The position numbers and the translations under genes were made by a program. A stretch of DNA of 64,000 nt from Campylorhamphus procurvoides. Taxonomy: Eukaryota; Chordata; Aves; Passeriformes; Dendrocolaptidae. The notes under the pieces are model-generated. The model had not been told where the DNA came from. It searched no databases and saw only the letters and a list, made by a program, of their open reading frames with translations. Shown here piece after piece: positions 59,501-64,000 of this stretch. Each line of letters starts with the position of its first letter. Within the stretch, counting starts at the first letter, position 1. The stretch covers positions 1,744,088 through 1,808,087 of the forward strand of contig WBMV01004761.1 in NCBI GenBank assembly GCA_013396655.1, written 5' to 3'.

Positions 59501-62195
59501 TAAGCCTTGACAGAAAGTCAAGGTTGAAAATGGCTGTGTATTCAGTCAGTGCTGAACTAAGCCTCAGGGTGAACTAATGGGACTGATGCAAATATATTGC
59601 ATTCATCCTACTATTTGCACCTCTTCCTCTGCCTGCCACATTCTAAAAGGAGATCAAAGCCTGACTGTCTTAAAAATAATAAAAAAGCGCCAGCCTTATT
59701 GTTGCTTTTCAGAAAGCCACAAAAGGAAAATCAACAAGGAAGAGAGTTGGCCAAATACAGGATTTATGGCTTTGTCTTTCCATTAGCAGTTAAGCTTTGG
59801 GCATTAATGAAGTTTTTGCCCTTAAAACTGGAAACTGAACAGAATTGTGGCTTCTCTCTCCTTTTAGCGTGACACACCTCTTGGTCTGGAAGGACCCTGT
59901 TCAAAGGTGACATCATATTTCCCTTCACTGACCATTCTCAGCTTCATTTTTAATACCATTACTGATTTTTTTCAATGTTTTTGCCATGTGAGTTCTTATT
60001 GACTGGAAGCTGCTGGCTCAATTAACGCAGTCAGTTAAGTAATTTGCAACAATAATAATTCCTGCTTTCACTGATGCAGTCTTGTTCAGAACTGGCAAAT
60101 CAGAGGTAGAACGCTTTGCACGTTTGCAGTTTCTTCTCCAGACAGTTCTTAAAACACTTATGGGTTTGTTCCATTCTTTTTCCTAAGCCCAGAGGAAGAT
60201 TCAGGGAAGTTTGCCCAATATTTTTGAGACCTTTGCAACTTGTGAAGCTCATTGCCCAATACAATCTTTTACTTCTAAGGAGAGAGGCAATTATACAATC
60301 TTGTTGGAGATAAATTTTTTAAATGCTGTATCCTGCAAATTGAGTAAAGAATCCCATCAATCCATGAAATGCTGAGAAGACCAGCATCTTTGTAATTTTC
60401 AGCTTAGAAAAGTGTCAAAAGAGTAGGACCAGATACAATGAAGCTTTTCCATTTCTTGCTACAATGGGAAAATATCTGGCTTTTTACTTTTTTGTTTCAG
60501 GGAGTTTAGAATTGTTTTCAGAAGTTGACCACAGTCACTATAGAACAGTTTATTTTCCCTGAATTAAGATATTGATAAAAATTTAGTTTTCCAGTTTTTA
60601 TTGGAAACAATGAGTTGGTGCTCCAGGCAGCCTGTAGTTACATGGAGTTTAAGGGGTGCTGAAATCAGTGTGACATTTCCTTCTGTTAGAGTATTTTGGC
60701 AAGAGCCTGCTGGCTTTCAGTGTGTGCCTTTTAAGCCCTCTGATAAATGATTAGGCAGATAGTTTAGCCTGTTGTTGCCAATGGGAGTAAGGCAGCGACT
60801 CCAAGAGAAGTGTCCAACTAATGTATTAATGCCTTAATCCAGACCAATAATATAATGTAGTTTGACATGTCTGGCATATGGTTTCTATCATCTCAATATT
60901 CTTCTCTGTTCCTCCATGACATTATAGACATCTAACCAAAATAAAGAGAAGCAGGAATTTCTTCACCCATAAAATATATCTTAAAATATCCTGTATTTTG
61001 TTCCAGCTCTTTGGTTGATTGGATAATGAAGTGACCCTGAAATTCAGTGATTACTCCACTGACTGTCTACAGTATTTTCTTTCAGAATTGCCTGTGACAT
61101 TATCACTACTAGTCCCTGTCATTGGAAATACTTGCACAAAATCTGTGATGCGCAAGTATTTTTCACTTGCACTGTTAAGTACCCACCAGCCTGCAGGTGT
61201 GAGACACTGACTTTTTAGAAATGTGCTTTTAAACCAAGGTGCATTTTGCAAGCTAGAAGTTTTGCAGTGACAACTAAAGCAAGTGGATTATATCCAGAGA
61301 CGTAAAAATAAGTAGAATAATGGACTTTTTGTGCTGTGGTTACATACTTACATGCACGTACGCCTTTCCAAACAGATTATATGTGGAATAGCCAAAACCC
61401 ATGTCACGGTGAGGAATCTGTGGCCTGGGTTTGGTTCAAAGCCCCATGCAAACTGTGCCCTTAACACATTGTCCAAAAGGAGCCTTTCTCTTCTGCAACA
61501 ATATCGTGTTGGCTCTGGGCACAGCAGATCACTTACCTCTTGCTCCCATGTGGTCTCCACTGCGTCCTGAGCCCGGTAGCGTAGGCAGAGCCCACCAACA
61601 CCAGCCTGAGAGATGTCGAGGGTGTAGTCAGTCCATGGTGGCTCTTTGGTAGGTATGGCTGTATGCACTGAAACCACAATCCAACCCACGTCATTAATTA
61701 CATTTCCTAATGTTTTCTTCTAGTTTCATAATAAATTGTTAGCAAACATCACGTAAGTACCTGTGGAAAAACAGCTGCAGTTGGGTTGCAAGATTACGTC
61801 AGGTATAAGGCAAGGCAATACTTTATGCAAAGTACACCAATAAAAGTTATATCCCAAGCTGAAAGGCTTACTGGTCTGCAGAGAAGGCTATTTGTGGGCT
61901 AACATTTTAAGTGCTTTAACAGAGCTGTAAAGGGAGGGCTGCCATCTGGCTCTTGTTTTCACTTCAAACTTTATTTTTGTATTCACTGATAAATTAACTT
62001 ACTATGCAGTCTTTACATTTTGTGGCTGTTGCAATTGTGTGTTATGTCTGTTGTGAGTAAAGAAATGTGGATAGGCATGTATTAGGCAAATGAAGGGATT
62101 TATCCTATCTAAGTTGATGCATGATTGTCTGTTTCTTTCAGGATAAAGAAGCCCAGAAAGACTTAGAGGCTTTACTTCTCACTCTGAAGCTCTGA
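20110..62195 (+). CDS. RMDN2: RMDN2, regulator of microtubule dynamics protein 2 (complete, ten coding exons)
   Basis: Spliced coding sequence of 1242 nt: 20110-20552, 26986-27178, 28195-28297, 30379-30439, 40964-41039, 42718-42795, 50822-50920, 52585-52638, 52727-52807, 62142-62195. All junctions are GT-AG and the phases (2,0,1,2,0,0,0,0,0) are mutually compatible. The product is 413 aa against about 410 in mammals. Order of parts: N-terminal hydrophobic helix (residues 8-27), coiled coil (about 64-109), basic patch RRRK (124-127), acidic block with AESEGGY (143-149), then a TPR-like helical domain (about 178-413). The family (RMDN1-3, FAM82) is linked to microtubules, and RMDN3/PTPIP51 tethers ER to mitochondria. 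Similarity to RMDN2 rather than RMDN3 is clear in [31 protein letters not shown] and LSWIEKK. Biochemical function of RMDN2 is known only loosely. The start is set by family alignment and the hydrophobic N terminus. Confidence 0.97.
20553..26985 (+). other. RMDN2: RMDN2 intron between coding exons 1 and 2 (6433 nt)
   Basis: Starts GTGAGTTA and ends CTGTGATTTTAG. AT-rich. Contents noted: a 132-codon minus-strand open frame (21911-22309) of unknown meaning, a 24-bp tandem duplication (23546-23600), and a short AATTTGATGTTT direct repeat near 24914-24945. No CR1 copy or RNA gene was recognised. Confidence 0.9.
23546..23600. repeat. 24-bp tandem repeat, 2.3 copies
   Basis: Unit ATTTCTTAATTTATTTTGCC plus TCTC occurs at 23546-23569 and 23570-23593, followed by the first seven bases of a third copy. 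The two full units are identical, so this is a recent or length-variable duplication within an RMDN2 intron. Confidence 0.95.
26986..27178 (+). CDS. RMDN2: RMDN2 coding exon 2 (residues 148-212)
   Basis: Starts T-TAT-CTT after TTTTAG, completing G-Y-L-T-A, the counterpart of the mammalian GGYITA block shared by RMDN2 and RMDN3. It carries a run of acidic residues ([11 protein letters not shown], about 155-165; KSEEEELL, 175-182) and then the start of the helical domain, [14 protein letters not shown] and [14 protein letters not shown]. The exon ends at a codon boundary with the donor AAG/GTATTT, which departs from consensus beyond GTA. Reading on into the intron would add about 11 residues and a stop at 27212-27214. 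Confidence 0.95.
27179..28194 (+). other. RMDN2: RMDN2 intron between coding exons 2 and 3 (1016 nt)
   Basis: Bounded by GTATTTTGG and CTACTTTCAG. Very AT-rich, with interspersed TTTATATT and TTAAA direct repeats at about 27865-27960. No other feature recognised. Confidence 0.9.
28195..28297 (+). CDS. RMDN2: RMDN2 coding exon 3 (residues 213-246 plus 1 nt)
   Basis: Encodes [20 protein letters not shown], matching the family signature (F.WR.ARAYGD) at the first TPR-like helix pair, then [15 protein letters not shown]. Acceptor CTACTTTCAG, donor GATG/GTAAGC, phase 1. The WRLARAYGD block is the best single marker of the RMDN family in this window. Confidence 0.97.
29950..30120 (-). mobile_element. 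Old, degraded CR1/L3-like LINE fragment, inverted
   Basis: CTGACAGGTGCTTCTCCAACCTGCTTTTAAGGGTCTTCAA, then ACAGCATGG and a GTAGTCCAGTCC block, resembles the reverse complement of older amniote CR1/L3 elements, whose typical order is GACAGGTGTTTGTCTAACCTG, then AAATCTCCA, then GGCAATTTGTTCCAGTGCTT. Divergence is much greater than for the other CR1 copies here, which suggests an older insertion. Limits and subfamily are uncertain. Confidence 0.55.
30137..30210. repeat. TG/TA microsatellite
   Basis: An interrupted alternating run (ATATATGTGTGTATGTGTACATGTGTGTGTATATATATATATGG, then GATATATACG and GATGGATATG). It directly follows the degraded LINE fragment. Confidence 0.85.
30379..30439 (+). CDS. 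RMDN2: RMDN2 coding exon 4 (residues 247-266 plus 2 nt)
   Basis: A 61-nt exon starting GA-AAG after ATTTCCAG. It completes Gly247 and encodes [19 protein letters not shown]. It ends CAGTG/GTAAGT in phase 2, so Trp267 is split across the junction. It corresponds to the mammalian segment that runs from GK through SERA to CHLW. Only G-K, the A.. spacing, H and W are clearly kept, making this the least conserved internal exon. Its assignment rests on matching phases, consensus splice sites and position. Confidence 0.92.
30440..40963 (+). other. RMDN2: RMDN2 intron between coding exons 4 and 5 (10524 nt, the largest)
   Basis: Bounded by GTAAGTTTG and TTTCCCCTCTCAG. Mostly AT-rich unique sequence with one clear CR1 copy (about 38908-39110) and A/T-rich simple tracts around 39190-39260 and 32660-32690. 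A 146-codon minus open frame (33289-33729) has no family resemblance. No nested gene recognised. Confidence 0.88.
38908..39110 (+). mobile_element. CR1: 5'-truncated CR1 LINE, sense orientation
   Basis: About 200 bp of CR1 3' end: GGTGGTGAGACACTGGAGCA, CAAGGCCAGGCTGGATGGGG, CCTGGTCTAGTGGAAGGTGT and the terminus CCTTCCAACCCAAACCATTC followed by TATGATT. Inserted in the RMDN2 intron in the same direction as the gene. The sequence beyond the 3' end is unique. Confidence 0.94.
40964..41039 (+). CDS. RMDN2: RMDN2 coding exon 5 (residues 267-292)
   Basis: Starts with G, completing Trp267, then encodes [20 protein letters not shown] and GYLFK, matching mammalian W-Y-A-V-L-C-G-Y-V-S-E-F-E and LQNKI..G.LFK. 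Acceptor CCCCTCTCAG, donor AAG/GTATGT, phase 0. The family motif HLWYAVLCG reads HQWFAIMCG here, with four conservative or semi-conservative changes. Confidence 0.97.
41040..42717 (+). other. RMDN2: RMDN2 intron between coding exons 5 and 6 (1678 nt)
   Basis: Bounded by GTATGTTTT and TCTTTCCAATAG. Nothing beyond ordinary intronic sequence is recognised. A modestly GC-richer stretch around 41450-41700 has short overlapping open frames without support. Confidence 0.88.
42718..42795 (+). CDS. RMDN2: RMDN2 coding exon 6 (residues 293-318)
   Basis: Twenty-six codons: [20 protein letters not shown] then GRWCYS. It matches the family TPR motif (EH.D.AI.L.P..P...YL.GR.CY). Acceptor CCAATAG, donor TCA/GTAAGT, phase 0 at both ends. 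The A-x-x-L-x-P pattern is a typical TPR helix B to helix A turn. Confidence 0.98.
46959..47012. repeat. Compound CA / TA / CATATG microsatellite
   Basis: ACACACACATATATATATAT runs into TATACATATGCATATGCATA and then (TA)n to about 47012. The central CATATGCATATG is self-complementary, so the tract can form a hairpin, and length variation is likely. Confidence 0.92.
48530..48843 (-). mobile_element. CR1: 5'-truncated CR1 LINE, antisense orientation
   Basis: About 315 bp of reverse-complement CR1: AGAGTCGTAGTTGGAAAAGA, then CCCCAAGTGCCACATCCACA, CTGTTCCAATCCCTGACCAC, TCTAAACCTCCCCTAGTGCA and GGGAGAAGAAATGGACCTCC. The 3' terminus is at the low-coordinate end. It belongs to a different CR1 subfamily from the sense copies (the CCAAGTGCCACATC type) and carries no intact reading frame. 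Confidence 0.93.
50822..50920 (+). CDS. RMDN2: RMDN2 coding exon 7 (residues 319-351)
   Basis: Thirty-three codons beginning [20 protein letters not shown] and ending [12 protein letters not shown], closely matching the mammalian segment VS.LSWIEKK.A..LFG..P.STV.EAL.NFLK. LSWIEKK is a strong RMDN2 marker (RMDN3 has LSWLEKK). Acceptor TTTCTTTATAG, donor AAG/GTAAGT, phase 0. Confidence 0.98.
50921..52584 (+). other. RMDN2: RMDN2 intron between coding exons 7 and 8 (1664 nt)
   Basis: Bounded by GTAAGTCCTC and TTTTATTATTTAG. Ordinary AT-rich intron; no other feature recognised. Confidence 0.9.
52585..52638 (+). CDS. RMDN2: RMDN2 coding exon 8 (residues 352-369)
   Basis: An 18-codon exon, [18 protein letters not shown], matching mammalian AEEL.PGYS..NY.YLAK. 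Acceptor TTATTTAG, donor AAG/GTAAAA, phase 0. It forms the helix pair between two TPR-like units with the next exon. Confidence 0.98.
52639..52726 (+). other. RMDN2: RMDN2 88-nt intron between coding exons 8 and 9
   Basis: GTAAAAAAG to TTTTTTCTTCTCAG. It is far shorter than every other intron of the gene (next shortest 1016 nt, apart from the inferred 173-nt leader intron), near the lower practical limit for vertebrate splicing. Retention is a realistic possibility: 88 nt is not a multiple of three, so retention would shift the frame. Confidence 0.95.
52727..52807 (+). CDS. RMDN2: RMDN2 coding exon 9 (residues 370-396)
   Basis: Twenty-seven codons, [20 protein letters not shown] then ILSVTNE, matching mammalian CY.DL...QNALK.C..AL..P.VT.E. 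Acceptor TTCTTCTCAG, donor GAG/GTGGGT, phase 0. It forms the last TPR-like helix pair. Confidence 0.97.
56118..56133. repeat. (GT)n microsatellite
   Basis: About eight GT dinucleotides (ACGTGTGTGTGTGTGTGC) within the last RMDN2 intron. Confidence 0.9.
61537..61667 (-). other. Exon-shaped minus-strand segment of unknown gene
   Basis: Read on the minus strand, this 131-nt segment is preceded by GGATTGTGGTTTCAG and followed by a perfect donor, CAAGAG/GTAAGT. It is open throughout in one frame as 2 nt plus 43 codons, including [16 protein letters not shown] and [18 protein letters not shown], and is GC-richer than its surroundings, as a coding exon would be. The frame does not match RMDN2 or CYP1B1, and I do not recognise the family. 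No partner exons were found by eye. It could be an exon of an antisense transcript, a remnant of a lost gene, or chance. Confidence 0.4.
62142..62195 (+). CDS. RMDN2: RMDN2 coding exon 10 and stop (residues 397-413)
   Basis: Seventeen codons and [20 protein letters not shown]. Matches the mammalian C terminus DKEAQKEMQ..M.SLK. in the first six residues and then in spacing. The acceptor GTTTCTTTCAG is strong. The stop TGA is at 62193-62195. Confidence 0.97.
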   Translation, partial: DKEAQKDLEALLLTLKL

Positions 62196-63105
62196 TACTG
62201 CGTACTTTTTAACTCTTCATGCTGTAACAAAATTACAAAACTAAAATGAGATCTACAGTGACTGGAAACTGCGGGTGAATTTCAGTTAAGTCAGTGGGAA
62301 ACCAGTCACTGATTTTGGTTGGCCTGGATCACGGTCTTTACATATCTGGTGATCATGATATGAAAATAATACATTCATTTTTGATTATAATCTTGTTCTG
62401 AAGTTTAATTTTAGATTGCTGACACTGTGAGTCTGATTCTCTGAACATGAAGTCCACTGCTGGCAATGGACATACCAGGGATTAGGATGCAAAATGCATA
62501 AATCTCACTCTTTGTAAGATTAATCAACTAGTATGTTGATGCCAGCATAGAACTGTGTGTAGCATAAACAAACAAAAAATGTTTCTATAGTAAATTATAT
62601 TTATATCAACTAATTTACACAGACGTGTACAGAAGAAAATCATGAATATTTATGTTTGCACATTTCTCTACTCTTAGAAAATTATAATCTTATTAAAGAA
62701 AGCTGTTGCCTCCACAAAGCTCTTTTTACTTTAAACCAACTGTTCATTTTACATTGAAATGTGAAAATTTTTTAAGTTGAAGTTATAATTTATTTGTAAC
62801 ATCAAGTATGATATTAAAGATCAGACCAATGAAATTAAGTTGTTTAGATTAATATATGTGATGTTTAATGGATTCATATCAGGACCTCCATCACGTTTGT
62901 GAATTCTGACTCTGTCTCTTTGAAGAGTTGCCTAGTGTGGTGGCATCAGGATGTCTGGAAAACCTAGGCTAACGTGTTCCATCGCTAACCTTTTATATCA
63001 TCTATATGGCATAACCTGTATGTAAAAATAGACTACCTAAAGACCTACTACTTCTGAGTGTGTAGGACTGCAATGTTTTCAATAAAATGTAACAGCTGGG
63101 GAAAG
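62196..63105 (+). other. RMDN2: RMDN2 3' UTR (inferred end)
   Basis: Non-coding sequence after the stop. Candidate polyadenylation signals are ATTAAA at 62692-62697 and 62813-62818 and a canonical AATAAA at 63081-63086, with more AATAAA at 63249-63254 and 63969-63974. The end given here assumes use of the first canonical AATAAA. The true cleavage site or sites need transcript data. Confidence 0.6.
63081..63086 (+). terminator. RMDN2: Canonical polyadenylation hexamer AATAAA, likely RMDN2
   Basis: First perfect AATAAA on the plus strand after the RMDN2 stop, about 890 nt downstream (TTTTCAATAAAATGTAACAG). Weaker ATTAAA variants lie upstream and two more AATAAA lie downstream, so alternative ends are plausible. 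Confidence 0.5.
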
Positions 63106-64000
63106 AATTTCCATTCATGTCTGGAGTGATCCAGAATTCACCAAAGTCTGTGGAGGAATAAAGGCCAGTTTTCATTGTCTTTTAATTCAGGATCTTAATC
63201 TAGATGCAGTGAGTGTATCTGGAAGAAGTAAGCATTTCTGTTAAAGGAAATAAAATTGGATAAGAACAACTACCTGTTCCCTTGACCTTTTTGATGTGGA
63301 AGATAACATGAGCCAGTTTGTGGCAAAGACAGGGAGATCTTCACGAATTGAAATATGCATTTTTGTTGGTTTTAATGTTCATTCTGTGGAAAAATAATTT
63401 CTATATATTTTTCTCAGCTCAAGAGTTCTTCTATTTTCATACACAATTTCAGAGAAAATGGAAAATACTATGAAAGATAAATCCTATCAAACTGTTCCTT
63501 CTGTGACAGAATGTGATTCACGGCGAATAATTGGCTCGTGAACGGAGTAGCTGGAAAGGTGACACATTTTGATTTTGGTAAGGGGCTTTTGGTAAAGTCT
63601 GCTTTTGACATTTGCATAGCTTATACAGAAAGCATAGTTTAAATGGATCTACAAGAGTGATTTGTACTTAGGGTTGTTGGTAGCAATTCACTGTCACCTA
63701 GGAAGATGTAATAATAAGGAGGCCTTTACTTAAGCCAATTTTATGCTAATCGATATACTTTATAAAACAAACTGGATTGTGCAATAGATACCTCATTTAC
63801 AAGTAATTATTGATCATAAAGGCTGAAAGTATATCAGAAAAATAGACTACAACATGAAGTTATTTAAATTAATTGCTGAAATTAAGTGGATGTGCAGATT
63901 CCAGTGAGTGGCAAGTTAATCATGGGTCAATAATGTCATGTTTTTGTAAAAAAGCACATACGAGATTGAATAAATAGCATTCCCCATTAAATTCACATGA
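63106..64000. other. Downstream flank, no gene recognised
   Basis: AT-rich, with no open frame of note and no repeat recognised. In human, CYP1B1 follows RMDN2 on the opposite strand. Its coding exons are not here, though part of a long 3' UTR of such a neighbour could not be excluded. Confidence 0.6.

Larger units (their letters stand above)
52808..62141 (+). other. RMDN2: RMDN2 intron between coding exons 9 and 10 (9334 nt)
   Basis: Bounded by GTGGGTATTG and TTGTCTGTTTCTTTCAG. Holds a GT microsatellite (56118-56133), a short TTTTTAAAAATAG direct duplication near 55499-55530, and an exon-shaped minus-strand segment at 61537-61667. No CR1 copy recognised. The plus open frames at 57754-58050 and 58682-59046 are unassigned. 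Confidence 0.88.

Noticed and set aside
1..64000. CDC42EP3 and CYP1B1, the human neighbours of RMDN2
   Set aside because: No segment encodes the CRIB/BORG or P450 haem-binding signatures on either strand, so both must lie outside this window.
1..64000. Endogenous retroviruses, CRISPR arrays, tRNA or rRNA genes, prokaryotic-type systems
   Set aside because: No paired LTRs, no regularly spaced repeats, no cloverleaf or rRNA signature seen. The window reads as single-locus avian chromosomal DNA.

Overview
The window is vertebrate nuclear DNA, almost certainly avian. It is AT-rich and non-operonic, with GT-AG introns, two CpG islands and several 5'-truncated CR1 LINE copies that end in the usual ATTCTATGA-type 3' terminus. 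The species cannot be fixed from sequence alone.

One gene is clearly present and complete: RMDN2 (regulator of microtubule dynamics 2, also FAM82A1), plus strand, from about 19.7 kb to about 63.1 kb. I reconstructed ten coding exons: 20110-20552, 26986-27178, 28195-28297, 30379-30439, 40964-41039, 42718-42795, 50822-50920, 52585-52638, 52727-52807 and 62142-62195. Every junction is GT-AG and every reading phase fits. They total 1242 nt, giving 413 aa plus a stop, close to the roughly 410 aa of mammalian RMDN2. A non-coding first exon inside a CpG island probably splices from 19917 to 20091, just upstream of the ATG at 20110. The protein has an N-terminal membrane segment, a coiled coil, an acidic linker carrying the family block AESEGGY, and a C-terminal TPR-like helical region.

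Layout: 1-11.9 kb is intergenic with no recognisable gene. At 11.9-12.56 kb lies an orphan CpG island containing a perfect 36-bp tandem duplication. From 12.66 to 19.2 kb is AT-rich intergenic DNA with two CR1 insertions, the second ending about 0.3 kb before the RMDN2 CpG island. From 19.5 to 63.1 kb is RMDN2, whose introns hold further CR1 copies, microsatellites and some unexplained minus-strand open frames. From 63.1 kb to the end is downstream flank.

In human, CDC42EP3 lies upstream of RMDN2 and CYP1B1 downstream on the opposite strand (established synteny). Neither coding sequence is visible here. I found no new defence, mobile or biosynthetic system. The most unexpected signal is an exon-shaped minus-strand segment in the last RMDN2 intron (61537-61667), with consensus splice sites and an open frame across its whole length.
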